Positions 43,014 to 52,171 of a DNA stretch of 64,000 nt are shown piece by piece (within the stretch, counting starts at the first letter, position 1; every line of letters starts with the position of its first letter). Both the position numbers and the translations under genes were made by a program. The notes beneath the pieces were generated by a model. That model made no database searches and was not told where the DNA came from. It worked only from the letters and a program-made list of their open reading frames with translations. The DNA is from Winkia neuii subsp. neuii DSM 8576 (GTDB lineage Bacteria; Actinomycetota; Actinomycetes; Actinomycetales; Actinomycetaceae). The DNA is taken from contig NZ_ATUW01000001.1 in the NCBI RefSeq assembly GCF_000420405.1, positions 29,072 to 93,071 of the forward strand. Reading direction: 5' to 3'.

Positions 43014-43432
43014 GTGTTGTCCTTGGTGATCGCGTCGTAGAGAACGTCGTAGGCCTCGGCCGCTTCGCCAGACAGCTCACCGTCATAGCCATCAAGAAGT
43101 GTTTTCACGTCCTTGTCGTGGCCGTCGTAGGTCGGGCCAGATACTTCAGCGATCGACGCGAACAGGGCTTGGCGGGCATCGAGGAATTCACTGGCTGTTT
43201 CAGGATTGGCGAGGACGAAGGTGCCATCTTCACCAAAGACTGGGCGACCCTGATCGTCAAGTGTTGCGAATTGGGTGACGAGGTCGTATTCGTCCTCCCC
43301 GAACCGAGCAATCGCTTCCTTCACTAGCGTGAGGAGTTTGGAGCGCGCCCTGGATTGAGCGGCTTTGAGCGGCATCCCAGCGAGTAGCTCGGCGACGGGT
43401 TGGAGGTGCTGGTTGGCGATCTTGATCTTCAT
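43010..43432 (-). CDS. DUF1617 family phage protein
   Basis: A 140-residue protein opening MKIKIANQHLQPVAELLAGM, then PLKAAQSRARSKLLTLVKEA, the DUF1617 pattern of tail-module siphophage proteins. Helical, soluble; function unknown. It follows the Tal gene by 16 nt and overlaps the next gene by 4 bp. Confidence 0.75.
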   Translation of the reverse strand: MKIKIANQHLQPVAELLAGMPLKAAQSRARSKLLTLVKEAIARFGEDEYDLVTQFATLDDQGRPVFGEDGTFVLANPETASEFLDARQALFASIAEVSGPTYDGHDKDVKTLLDGYDGELSGEAAEAYDVLYDAITKDNT

Positions 43433-43448
43433 CAGTGTTTCCTTTTAC

Positions 43449-46280
43449 TTATGCGAGGGTGGTGGACATGGCCGACAGACCAGTGTTGGAGAAGTACCGC
43501 CACGTGATGTTCGATCCGGTTCCGGAGATGGATGTGATCCACCCCTGATTGAGCAGGCTGAGGATCGCGTTCATCCGCGACATCAAATCTTTGGTGCGGT
43601 CGAATAGGCGGGTCATGTTGTAATACGACCCATTGGTGACGACCATGACGTCGTAGGTGTGGAAGACGATCTTCGCCAGCCCGCTTGGCCCCACCCACCC
43701 CGGATGCGTTCCCTTGCCCGTCAGCGTGCAGTCTTGCAAGGTCACATATCGTGAGCCCGTCGTGTAGAACTTGTAACCACCAGTACGCAGATCGGAGCCG
43801 AGGTGAATACCGGCTTTCCCGTAAAACAATCCCTTCGGATCCAACGTCAAACACGTGTAGTAGGTGCCGCCGTCGTTTTTTTGGTAGGTCCAGGCGACGT
43901 AGTCGCCTTTGTAAGCAAGTTGGTTGACGATGCCTTGCACATTCGGCTTATCTTTATGAGCCCGCCGAGCAAACTCACCGATATAGCGGGTTCCGTACCA
44001 AAACTGCATACCAGCACTTGTAATCGTTCCTTCCAACGTCGAGCCGTTATACCAAGCGATCTGATACGGGGTGATGCGGATAGATTGCGTCCACCCGGCA
44101 AGACCTACTTGGATGGCGTTGGTCGCGAGCTTGTCGGCCGTAATCGACCGCGCCCCAATCCGAGCGGCGTTCAGATACCCGGTGGTGATCTTCCCAGCAT
44201 CCAGCGAGGCGATCTTCGCGTTGGTGACGGCAGCATCCTTGATCATGGCGTTCGTGATGAACCCATTGGCGATCGTCAACTTGTCGCTCGTGATCGATCC
44301 CGCTGCAATCCGCCCAGTAGCCAAATAGCCTGAGGTGATCTTCGCCGCGGACAGCGACCCGATTTCCGCATCAGTGATCGCGGCGTTGGCAATCATTGCG
44401 GTGGTGATGAACCCACTCGCGATCGTCAGCTTGTCGGAGGTGATCGAGCCGGCAGCAATCCGCCCAGCAGCGAGATAGCCGCTGGTGATCTTGGCTGCCG
44501 ACAGTGAACTGATTTTCGCGTCGGTGATAGCGGCATCAGCGATGTGTGCGGTGCCAATGGCGGCGTTTCCGATGTGTGCTTGGCTAATCGCTTTCGGCCC
44601 GATCATCGCGCCACCGACCGGTGTTTGTTCCCATTGGTTGTCGGTGAGCAGATATTGGCGGGCGATCACTCCGTCTACGCGCACTTGCCACAGCGCACCC
44701 TCCGGTCGGCCAGCCGCATCCGCTACGCTAGGATCAACAACGGCAACCGTGAGCCGCCCATCCGAGGTTACCGCGATGTCGTGGGCATCCTGCGCCAACT
44801 GGGTAGCACCAGCGGCTGCGGTCTTGGCCTGGTCAATCTCCACCTGCGCCGACGCCATCTGAGTGGCGACAGCATCGGCGGCGGTTTGTGCATCCTGGGC
44901 CGCAAGCAGGGCGTGGCCGACTTGTGTGCGGGCGGCATCGAGTTCCGCACCGAGCTGGGCATGATTCAGATCAGTAGCGAGTGCCACCCAGCCGGGCTGC
45001 CCGGTATCAGTGAGCCGGTAGATCCAGATCTCGACCTGTTCGCCATTTTGCCGGAACCACGTGTCACCCAGCTTGGCCTTGGCGGGCTGGATGCTGCCGT
45101 AGTGGTTGGTGTTCTTCCCATCCGCTGAAGCGAGTGCGAACCCGGCCGCATCCGACGCAGCCACCGCCATATTGATGGCGGTCTTGACCTGCCGGGTGAC
45201 AGACGTGAACTTCCGAGCAGTAGAACCCAGCTCAACGGAGATGTACTGGAGCGCGAGCGGGTTGTATTCGTAAGCGACCACCCGCGCCGTGAGCGCAATC
45301 CCAAGATCAGCGTGACGGACGGTCACGGTGTCGCCAATCTCGACGGTTTCCAGGCGTACAAGATCAGCGTATTCACGGGTGGTGGCGAGATCGACGAACC
45401 GCACCTTATACGAGCCCGACGGCTCATCGACATGTCTTGCGCTGAATTCCGCTGCAGCTAGTCGGCGCAGCTCAGAGTGGGCTTGGTCGAGTGGGAGTTC
45501 ACCCTCACGCGGGTTGTCCGTGTCGGTGATGGCTTTGACTTGTCCGTAGCGGATGACGCGGATACGCGGCACCACATAATCACCCAACTTCGGACTATCG
45601 ACATACAGTTCAGGCAGGAGTAGGCCGTCGTATCCGACTGGCAGAATCCGCGTCACCACCGTCGAAAAATCAATGGATGATTCAAAGCCGGTGAGGTTCT
45701 TCCGATCACGAATCACCACACCCTGATCCTGGCCACGCCGTGTGGCGTGGTGGATGTGCCAGTTGTTGCGGGTGATTTCGCCGCCCCAACGAGAGGCGAA
45801 CGTGTTGTCCTCGCCCGCATCCATCAGAGCGGCGGCGATGGGCATGCGCACCAACCGAGCACTCGCCCGAGTCGTGGTGTCGGAGCTGGTGGCGGTGAAC
45901 CTGTGGGGCGTGTTCGCAGCCGCTAGGATCTGGGTGAGCGCACCTTTCGCGGTTTTGTTGACCACGTAGGTGTCCGCGACCAGGTTCGCCGCCAGATCAT
46001 AGAACACGTGAAACGCCGTGACTTCGAGCATGCCTTCGAGGGTGGTGACGACCTCGCTGATGCGGAAACCCTGACGTTGCTTCAGCCCTGGCACGGACGC
46101 TGCCACAATGTTCTCAAGCGTCAGGTGCGTGGCTGCTGGACCGTCTGCCGGGTAGGTGAAGGTCAGTGAGAATTCGCCACCTAGTTCCTCGACCACGATC
46201 GGATTGATGATCTCCCGATCCAAGACTCCTAGCCCGGTGGTGGTGAATGTCGTGGCGGTGCGGTCGTGAACCGTAATCAT
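43449..46280 (-). CDS. Tail-associated protein (Tal; phage minor structural protein / prophage endopeptidase tail)
   Basis: A 943-residue tail-tip protein. The first ~380 residues (MITVHDRTATTFTTTGLGVL, VSIEL-like SVELGSTARKFT) fit the gp27-like hub domain of the TIGR01665-type family. Next come a helical part and three ~50-residue repeats (AAITDAKISSLSAAKITSGY, LAAGRIAAGSITSDKLTI) at about residues 580-725, beta-helix-like stalk repeats. The C-terminus (~740-943) is likely receptor-binding. Start at 46280. Confidence 0.88.
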   Translation of the reverse strand: MITVHDRTATTFTTTGLGVLDREIINPIVVEELGGEFSLTFTYPADGPAATHLTLENIVAASVPGLKQRQGFRISEVVTTLEGMLEVTAFHVFYDLAANLVADTYVVNKTAKGALTQILAAANTPHRFTATSSDTTTRASARLVRMPIAAALMDAGEDNTFASRWGGEITRNNWHIHHATRRGQDQGVVIRDRKNLTGFESSIDFSTVVTRILPVGYDGLLLPELYVDSPKLGDYVVPRIRVIRYGQVKAITDTDNPREGELPLDQAHSELRRLAAAEFSARHVDEPSGSYKVRFVDLATTREYADLVRLETVEIGDTVTVRHADLGIALTARVVAYEYNPLALQYISVELGSTARKFTSVTRQVKTAINMAVAASDAAGFALASADGKNTNHYGSIQPAKAKLGDTWFRQNGEQVEIWIYRLTDTGQPGWVALATDLNHAQLGAELDAARTQVGHALLAAQDAQTAADAVATQMASAQVEIDQAKTAAAGATQLAQDAHDIAVTSDGRLTVAVVDPSVADAAGRPEGALWQVRVDGVIARQYLLTDNQWEQTPVGGAMIGPKAISQAHIGNAAIGTAHIADAAITDAKISSLSAAKITSGYLAAGRIAAGSITSDKLTIASGFITTAMIANAAITDAEIGSLSAAKITSGYLATGRIAAGSITSDKLTIANGFITNAMIKDAAVTNAKIASLDAGKITTGYLNAARIGARSITADKLATNAIQVGLAGWTQSIRITPYQIAWYNGSTLEGTITSAGMQFWYGTRYIGEFARRAHKDKPNVQGIVNQLAYKGDYVAWTYQKNDGGTYYTCLTLDPKGLFYGKAGIHLGSDLRTGGYKFYTTGSRYVTLQDCTLTGKGTHPGWVGPSGLAKIVFHTYDVMVVTNGSYYNMTRLFDRTKDLMSRMNAILSLLNQGWITSISGTGSNITWRYFSNTGLSAMSTTLA

Positions 46281-46352
46281 GAGGAGCCTTCCAAAGACAA
46301 CAGTGGCCACCCCACGAAGGGATGGCCGTCAGAGAATGTAGTGAGTTGGGTG

Positions 46353-47045
46353 TTAGGGGTTGCGCCAGTTCGGCGTGATCACGATCTTCGAAATACCCGC
46401 GCCGAGCGTGAGGCGATTGATCCCAGGCTTGAAGGTCGGGAAGGCGTCGGTGAGCGCATCGGTCTGGACTTTCCCGTGGGCGTGAGCGACGAGACGTTCG
46501 CTGTCGAGCGTGACGGAACCTGCTGGCGAATTCACGTGATAAATGCTCGTATTGATCGTCAGCGAGAGCGCCCCGGTGCCGGTGACTGTGATGATCGGAT
46601 CAGCTTCCAGTAGGCCGGGGTTCGTGATCGTCCCAGATGCAGTGAGCGTTACCGGATTCAATCCCTCGGTCAGGTAAGTGAAGGGCTGGCAGGTCAGGCG
46701 CGCGGTGAAGAACCCCCACCCCGACAGCTCCCGGCGCAGTTCGCTCACTTCGCAGTGCTTAACCTTGCGGTAAACACCAGGCTCGGCAGTCAACGCAATC
46801 GTCGAAGAGCCCGTCAGCTCGTGAGCAGCCTGCCGATACTGGTCGAGCCCGTCACGGACAGGAACAGCGAGCTCAAGATCGATCTCGGTATCCTCCCAGC
46901 CCGTGAAGCGCGTGAGGGTTCCGGCGCGTCCTTCGACCTCAATATCATCAGCCCTGCGCACCGACGCTGGGATCGCAACGGCTGCCGTGAGTCGCAGACC
47001 CAGCGAAGCAGAAGACACCTGGTTATTGAGGGTGAAGCCGAACAT
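46353..47045 (-). CDS. Distal tail protein (Dit)
   Basis: A 230-residue siphovirus tail protein, opening MFGFTLNNQVSSASLGLRLT with WEDTEIDLELAV and RRELSGWGFFTARLTCQPFT, then a galectin-like beta domain (AGSVTLDSERLVAHAHG, ITPNWR). It connects the tail tube to the Tal hub. Lies between tape measure and Tal, the standard position. Confidence 0.85.
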   Translation of the reverse strand: MFGFTLNNQVSSASLGLRLTAAVAIPASVRRADDIEVEGRAGTLTRFTGWEDTEIDLELAVPVRDGLDQYRQAAHELTGSSTIALTAEPGVYRKVKHCEVSELRRELSGWGFFTARLTCQPFTYLTEGLNPVTLTASGTITNPGLLEADPIITVTGTGALSLTINTSIYHVNSPAGSVTLDSERLVAHAHGKVQTDALTDAFPTFKPGINRLTLGAGISKIVITPNWRNP

Positions 47046-47047
47046 GG

Positions 47048-49723
47048 TTAGTATCCTCCTGCCATCACAGTCTGCCGACGATCCAAGCGCGCAAGTTGTT
47101 TATCGAGGGCGGGTGCAAGTTTGCCCACCAGCGTCCCATCCGACAACGTCACCGAAATATCCAAAGACCCGAGGATACGCTTTGCAGTCGCATCCACGAT
47201 CCCAGCGACATCCACACGCTCTGCCGCTTCATCAGTACTTCGCTGAGATACAGTCACGGGTTGTGGGGTGAGGTCAACGCTCGGCACTTGCAGGTCTGCC
47301 ACCGCCTCGATCGGCACGGCCAGCCCGTCCTCAAGGTCGGCGAAGGCGTCTATCGTGTCGCGCGCGAGCCCTGAAGCTGCGGTGACAGCCTTGTTGCCGT
47401 CCGTGCGGATGGAGCCTGCGAGGCCTTCGACAAGCATCCGTCCTGCCCAGGCCATCTTGCGTGACGGTGAGTGGATGCCAAAGAAGCCAGTGATGGAGTC
47501 CCAAATACCTGATGCCCAGTTCGAGACCGAATTCCACAGCCACCCCGCTAAGGATTGGATACCGTTCCACAGGCCGTAGACGAGGTTTTTGCCCGCCTGG
47601 GCCATCGCTGAGACGCCCTGACCAACAGCAGACACAATCCCAGAAATAATCGATGGGATTGCTGCGACGATTGTGGAAATAATCTGCGGCAGGTTTCGTA
47701 CCAACGCGGTCAAGAGTTGGATGCCTGCTTGGACGAGTTGCGGGATCGCCCCACCAATCGCCGACACAATAGCTCCGATAATCTGCGGGAGCGCGGCCAC
47801 GATAGTCGTAATGATTTGCGGCAACGCCCCAATCAAAGCCGTCAACAACTGAATGCCTGCTTGGATCAGTTGTGGGATAGCACCAACCACGCCGTCCACG
47901 ATTGCAGTAATAATCTGCGGCAGGGCTGCGACAATCGCTGTGATGATCTGAGGCAGCGCCCCAATCAACGCGGTCAAAAGTTGGATTCCTGCTTCGATGA
48001 TCTGCGGGATCGCCCCCACAAGGAACGTGACAATCCCGGTGATGATCTGTGGGAGGGCTTCGATGATCACGGGAATGGCAGCGATCAAGCCTTCGGTAAG
48101 TCCGGTGATGAGCTGCAACGCCGCATCAAGAAGCAACGGGAGGTTGTCGACCAGACCCTGTACCAAAGCCATGAGCATCTCCACCGCCGCAGGAACCAGT
48201 TCCGGTAGTGCTTCGCCGATACCAGAGACCAGTGTGGCGATGATCTGTATCGCCGCCTCCAACAGGGACGGCAACGCTTCGATGATTGCCTCGACCAGAG
48301 CGATAATCAACGTCACCGCCGTCTCGGCCACTTGTGGCAACACCTTGATAATGCCTTCAAGGAGCGCGGTCAAAATGCTCATGCCGGTCTCGACCACCAT
48401 AGGTAGTTGCTCAGCAATAAAACCAAGTGCTTCTTGCAATACGCTACCGAGGGTGTCGATGAGGGCGGGTGTTCCGCCTTCTTCAAAAGCTGTCGTGAGT
48501 TCGTCGATCCAGCCGTTCACCATGGGAAGGACTGACCCAGCCAACGCCTCAGAGAATCCGCCTGCGAGGAGGCCTTTGAGGTTCTCGACCCCATCCTGCA
48601 TCGTCGCCAACTGGCCGCTAAAGGTCTTGGATTGGGCGTCCATGGCTCCGTAGAAGCGACCGCCCTCAGCAGTAGCACTGGCGAAGGCGTCAGCGACCAT
48701 GTCAGCTGAGATCGCGCCCTTGGCCATATCCTCTTTCAGTTCACCGATGGACTTGCCGGTCTTACGCGAGATTTCTTCTAAGGGGTTGAATCCGGCGTTG
48801 ATCATCTGCAGCAAGTCCTGCCCCGTGAGCTTGCCGGTCGAAGACATTTGGGCGAAGGCGAGTGTCAAGGACTCCATCTTCACCGCGTCACCTTGGCTAA
48901 TGTCGCCGATTTCGTTCAGGTGCTTTTTCGCGTCCTCCAAGCTCATGCCAAAGCTCAGGAGGGTTTGCATGTTGCCCGCAAGATCCTCCATACCAAACGG
49001 AGTCTTTGCCGCCTGTATTTTCAGATCATTGACGAGTTTTTGGGCTTTGGCTTGATCGCCGAGCATCGTGGTGAAGGAGGTCGAGTATTGCTCCATGCGG
49101 GCGTTGTACTCCACGCCCTCTTTGAGGGCTCCGGCCATGCCGCGACCGATCGAGGCGATCGCATGCCCGATACCCTTGACCCCGGCGATGATGGCTTCGG
49201 AGGCGAGGTTGGCTTTCAACACGTCGCCGAAGATGCGGGTTTTGGAGCTGGTGGTGTCCATCTCGTCTCCGAGATCATCGACCGCGCCCTCAAGACGTCC
49301 TGCGTCCTTCGCAGCCCCCTTCGCATCATCACCGGCACCGTCCGCCTCGTTCCCGAAATCAGAGAGGGCGTCGTTGTTGGCTTTGAGTTCGCCTTCAAGG
49401 CGGTTGAGCTCCGCGCCTGCGTTGTTGAGCTGGATCTGCCAATTCTTCGTCCGCGAATCATTCTCACCAAACGAGGAAGCGCTGTTTTCGAGTGCTGCGC
49501 GCAGGGTCTCAATCTTCGACTTTTGAGCCTCGATCTCCTTGCCCAACACCTGGTTACGGGCCGTGAGGGCTTCGGCGGACTTGTCGTTCTTATCAAAAGA
49601 CGAGGCGACCAGTTTCATCTCACTGCCGAGAACACGCATCTCACGGTTAATATCCGTAATCGCGCGCTTGAACTCACGCTCACCCTCAAGCCCGATCTTC
49701 AAACCAAAACTGGAGTCGGCCAT
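47048..49723 (-). CDS. Tail tape measure protein
   Basis: An 891-residue protein setting tail length. N-terminal coiled coil (residues ~1-130), TP901-type core (~210-400, VKGIGHAIASIGRGMAGALK, QYSTSFTTMLGDQAKAQKLV), then a long hydrophobic repeat region (~440-720) of units like QIITAIVAALPQI and QAGIQLLTALIGAL, and the GIHSPSRKMAWAGRMLVEGL signature near residue 780. Its 5' end is separated from the chaperones by the plus-strand gene pair at 49.8-50.6 kb. Confidence 0.93.
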   Translation of the reverse strand: MADSSFGLKIGLEGEREFKRAITDINREMRVLGSEMKLVASSFDKNDKSAEALTARNQVLGKEIEAQKSKIETLRAALENSASSFGENDSRTKNWQIQLNNAGAELNRLEGELKANNDALSDFGNEADGAGDDAKGAAKDAGRLEGAVDDLGDEMDTTSSKTRIFGDVLKANLASEAIIAGVKGIGHAIASIGRGMAGALKEGVEYNARMEQYSTSFTTMLGDQAKAQKLVNDLKIQAAKTPFGMEDLAGNMQTLLSFGMSLEDAKKHLNEIGDISQGDAVKMESLTLAFAQMSSTGKLTGQDLLQMINAGFNPLEEISRKTGKSIGELKEDMAKGAISADMVADAFASATAEGGRFYGAMDAQSKTFSGQLATMQDGVENLKGLLAGGFSEALAGSVLPMVNGWIDELTTAFEEGGTPALIDTLGSVLQEALGFIAEQLPMVVETGMSILTALLEGIIKVLPQVAETAVTLIIALVEAIIEALPSLLEAAIQIIATLVSGIGEALPELVPAAVEMLMALVQGLVDNLPLLLDAALQLITGLTEGLIAAIPVIIEALPQIITGIVTFLVGAIPQIIEAGIQLLTALIGALPQIITAIVAALPQIITAIVDGVVGAIPQLIQAGIQLLTALIGALPQIITTIVAALPQIIGAIVSAIGGAIPQLVQAGIQLLTALVRNLPQIISTIVAAIPSIISGIVSAVGQGVSAMAQAGKNLVYGLWNGIQSLAGWLWNSVSNWASGIWDSITGFFGIHSPSRKMAWAGRMLVEGLAGSIRTDGNKAVTAASGLARDTIDAFADLEDGLAVPIEAVADLQVPSVDLTPQPVTVSQRSTDEAAERVDVAGIVDATAKRILGSLDISVTLSDGTLVGKLAPALDKQLARLDRRQTVMAGGY

Positions 49724-49782
49724 AGGTCTGTATTCCTTCGCGTTGCTGGGGCTTAAAATTGGCTAGAGGATGAGGAGGAATC

Positions 49783-49983
49783 GTGTGGGCCAATGTTGTA
49801 ACTAATCGCCGGTGGGTATGGTCGTTGTTTGCTTTACTCGTCATCGGTACGGTCGTTTTCGCTGTTTTGTGGATGAGCGGTGTCGTGCATCCCGTCACGG
49901 GCATCGCTAATGCAGCAGGTTTCGCAATATGTGCGATCGGGCTTGCAGCGTGGCACCTTGCCACTCGTGGTTTGCAGCGATGA
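49783..49983 (+). CDS. Small two-helix membrane protein (moron)
   Basis: A 66-residue protein with two helices (RRWVWSLFALLVIGTVVFAVLW and HPVTGIANAAGFAICAIGLAA), GTG start after GAGGAGGAA. It is on the strand opposite to the phage late genes, with its own TAAAAT -10-like box at 49754-49759. The stop overlaps the hydrolase start (ATGA), so the two form a small operon. Function unknown. Confidence 0.75.
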   Translation: MWANVVTNRRWVWSLFALLVIGTVVFAVLWMSGVVHPVTGIANAAGFAICAIGLAAWHLATRGLQR

Positions 49984-50597
49984 GCACTCCGGTACTTTTC
50001 CTCCACGGACTCGGTGAGACCCCGCAAGCCTGGAATGGTGTTATCAACGAGTTCGAGAGCATTGACGCGCTCACGCCCACTGTTGTCGATCAGCCATCAG
50101 GAACGCCATGGTCGTTACATGAGCGCACGGACGAACTCGCCGCATCACTGAATGATCCAGTCGACGTGGTTGGGCTATCTCTTGGCGCGGTGATGGGTCT
50201 TGATCTGGCTATACGGCACCCGCACATGGTTCGCTCCCTGTTTCTTTCAGCTCCTCAAGCACGCCCGCCTAAAGTATTGATGCGCATTCAAAGCGTTCTA
50301 ATTCGAGTCTTGCCTGAGCGTCTCGTGTGCCCACCACAGATTTCCAAGCAACAGTTGCTGGAAATCCTGCGTCAAATATCAGCCATTGATTTCGAGCCAG
50401 AGCTTGGAAATATCACGGTTCCAACAACGATTGCGTGCGGCTCGAAAGACCGCGCGAATCTTCCTGCCGCCCGCACCATCAGCCAACAGATCCCACCAGC
50501 CCGCCTCATCGTTGTGCCAGACGCGGGTCATCAATGGCATCAATCAATGCCCACAGAATTCGCTCACGAACTAAAAACCCACCGGGACAACATCTAA
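49980..50597 (+). CDS. Alpha/beta hydrolase (moron)
   Basis: A 205-residue alpha/beta hydrolase: oxyanion loop LFLHGLGETPQAW, nucleophile elbow VVGLSLGAVMGLDLAI, acid region IACGSKDRANLP and catalytic His in VPDAGHQWHQS. No signal peptide. Coupled to the small membrane protein by ATGA. It runs against the late genes and its end overlaps the frameshifted chaperone stop by 4 bp. Probably expressed in the lysogen, perhaps modifying a host ester or quorum signal; substrate unknown. Confidence 0.85.
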   Translation: MSTPVLFLHGLGETPQAWNGVINEFESIDALTPTVVDQPSGTPWSLHERTDELAASLNDPVDVVGLSLGAVMGLDLAIRHPHMVRSLFLSAPQARPPKVLMRIQSVLIRVLPERLVCPPQISKQQLLEILRQISAIDFEPELGNITVPTTIACGSKDRANLPAARTISQQIPPARLIVVPDAGHQWHQSMPTEFAHELKTHRDNI

Positions 50598-51204
50598 ATC
50601 CCGGCAGGAATCACGTCGTCGATGAACCATTGACGTAAGGGTTGGGCTCTGCCGGTTTCGAGTCGCCAGCAGTCGACCAGATCCAAGAGTTCCCCGAACA
50701 CGGTTAAGCCCACCTCCACCCGCGATAGGTGAAGGTGAGCCATGCCGATATATGTCAGCCGCATGAACACGGCATTGTCGGTTTCGACTACGCGTCCGCT
50801 GCTGGTGCTTTTGGGGCTGACCCGGTCAGGATGTCTCGGCGTGTGCCTCGTTGGAGGGCTTCAGTAATCGCGCCGCGATAATCCGCCAGATCAGCAGGCA
50901 CAGTGAGTAGTTCAACCTCGTCCTCGCTCAACTCTGGGCGCGTGTCGTCTGGGTGGCGCAGGTTGTGGATCTGGATGGACTGGTTAGCCAGCAGCGTGAT
51001 CAACCAAATCACCTCACCGAGCGTCTTGCCCAGATCGTCGGAGATTTCCAGGGCGTTACCCAGATGTTCGAGCCCGCCGTAACGCTCAGCGATCAGCCGC
51101 GTGGCTTTCGTCGTCAAGACAAGCTCGCAGTCGGTACCGCCGATGGTGACAGTGGCGGAGCGCCCTGGGTCAACAACTGATTCAGTCTTCTTCTTGGTTG
51201 TCAT
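50594..51204 (-). CDS. Tail assembly chaperone, -1 frameshift product (gpGT-like)
   Basis: Joins the 0-frame chaperone (51204-50809) to the -1 frame (50809-50594), giving about 203 residues. The slippery heptamer CCCAAAA (minus strand 50815-50809) lies in frame as C-CCA-AAA, the X-XXY-YYZ form. After the slip the frame is open for 71 residues: STSSGRVVETDNAVFMRLTY, then IGMAHLHLSRVEVGLTVFGE and onward to FIDDVIPAGI and a stop. Lambda-like phages encode G and GT in this way and at this place before the tape measure. The fusion helps load the tape measure; frameshifting is predicted, not shown. Confidence 0.75.
50788..51204 (-). CDS. Tail assembly chaperone (gpG-like, unshifted product)
   Basis: A 138-residue protein (TIGGTDCELVLTTKATRLIA, ERYGGLEHLGNALEISDDLG) of the siphovirus tail chaperone type. 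It lies 12 nt after the major tail protein gene. It ends GSAPKAPAADA shortly after the slippery site, so it is the main product, with a minor frameshifted longer form. Confidence 0.85.
   Translation of the reverse strand: MTTKKKTESVVDPGRSATVTIGGTDCELVLTTKATRLIAERYGGLEHLGNALEISDDLGKTLGEVIWLITLLANQSIQIHNLRHPDDTRPELSEDEVELLTVPADLADYRGAITEALQRGTRRDILTGSAPKAPAADA
50809..50815 (-). promoter_or_regulatory. Programmed -1 ribosomal frameshift site
   Basis: CCCAAAA on the minus strand, positioned in frame, 21-22 nt before the 0-frame stop, with a GC-rich stretch downstream. See the gpGT entry. Confidence 0.7.
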
Positions 51205-51216
51205 GGCTCATGCTCC

Positions 51217-51813
51217 TTAGGCTTCAGATGTGATGCTGGCGGGTTCATAAACTTGCGCATACCAATTAGTGATCGTCTCGGGCTTGACGCCGGTGCCGCC
51301 CTCTAGCACTTCGGCCTTCCACGGATGACGCCCCTTACTATCGGGTTTGTTACGCCGCAAAATCGTGCCCTCAATCGAGGGTGTCGAGAACGTAATCGAG
51401 TCGGCCTTTGTAGCCAACGTTTCTGTTGGGAGGGCGAACTTGACCCGGTACAGCCAGAAATACTGATACTTCCCCGTAGAGCGTGCGGCTCGGAAACCGA
51501 TAGCCACGGGAGCGCCGCCGTCCTCGGAGGCGGAAATGAGTACGCCGTTTGCATCCACGCTCGCCCCAGTGAGGGCTGCGGCTGCTTCACCACCCAGGTC
51601 GTCGATACCCAAAGTCAGGGTGCCGGATTTGAATTCCTTGACGATCTCACTCGGCCCGTCATCGGCATACAGGATCGCTTCAGCAACCTCAACACTGAGT
51701 TCTGCGCTGATGGCTTTGGCGAGGGGTTTGGGTTTGGCGTAGGTCTCCTCGCCCGTGTCGGGGTTTTCAGTGATGGTGGCGTAGTAGAGCTTGTCTAAAC
51801 CAATAGTCGCCAT
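51217..51813 (-). CDS. Major tail protein (phi13 family)
   Basis: A 198-residue tail tube protein opening MATIGLDKLYYATITENPDT, with the conserved pattern YADDGPSEIVKEFKSGTLTLGIDDL and a beta-rich C-terminus (VKFALPTETLATKADSITF). It assembles into the tail tube. Order and size fit the family. Confidence 0.9.
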   Translation of the reverse strand: MATIGLDKLYYATITENPDTGEETYAKPKPLAKAISAELSVEVAEAILYADDGPSEIVKEFKSGTLTLGIDDLGGEAAAALTGASVDANGVLISASEDGGAPVAIGFRAARSTGKYQYFWLYRVKFALPTETLATKADSITFSTPSIEGTILRRNKPDSKGRHPWKAEVLEGGTGVKPETITNWYAQVYEPASITSEA

Positions 51814-51826
51814 GAGTAATGCTCCT

Positions 51827-52171
51827 TCATGTGTAGGTGTGGTGGGTTGCGACGTCTATCGCGTAATGGTGGAATCCGGTATCCGCTTCGAAGCCGACAT
51901 AGGTACGGGCAGTGATCGTCAGTCCAGTGTCGAGTAGGGCGCGGGTAATGCGGTTACGTAGGTCGAGATAGTTTCCGCGAGTGAAGAGTGCGAGGCGGAC
52001 TTCCTCAACCTCGATACTGGGTTGATTGTCGGCGAACACATCGAACGCGTCCGTCAGCGGGGTTGCCACCAGATACGTATCTGGTGCTGGCGTAGCCGTA
52101 TACAGGCCAACTTCGAACGGCAGGCCGAGCTTGTCAGCAATCTGCGTGAGTTGTTCCAATAATGCGGTCAT
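51827..52171 (-). CDS. Tail completion / terminator protein
   Basis: A 114-residue protein in the usual position of the gpU/DUF3168-type tail terminator, between the HK97 gp10-like protein and the major tail protein. The sequence (ALLEQLTQIADKLGLPFEVG, RLALFTRGNYLDLRNRITRA) is consistent with a small alpha/beta fold. Overlaps its upstream neighbour by 4 bp. Assignment is mostly positional. Confidence 0.65.
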   Translation of the reverse strand: MTALLEQLTQIADKLGLPFEVGLYTATPAPDTYLVATPLTDAFDVFADNQPSIEVEEVRLALFTRGNYLDLRNRITRALLDTGLTITARTYVGFEADTGFHHYAIDVATHHTYT

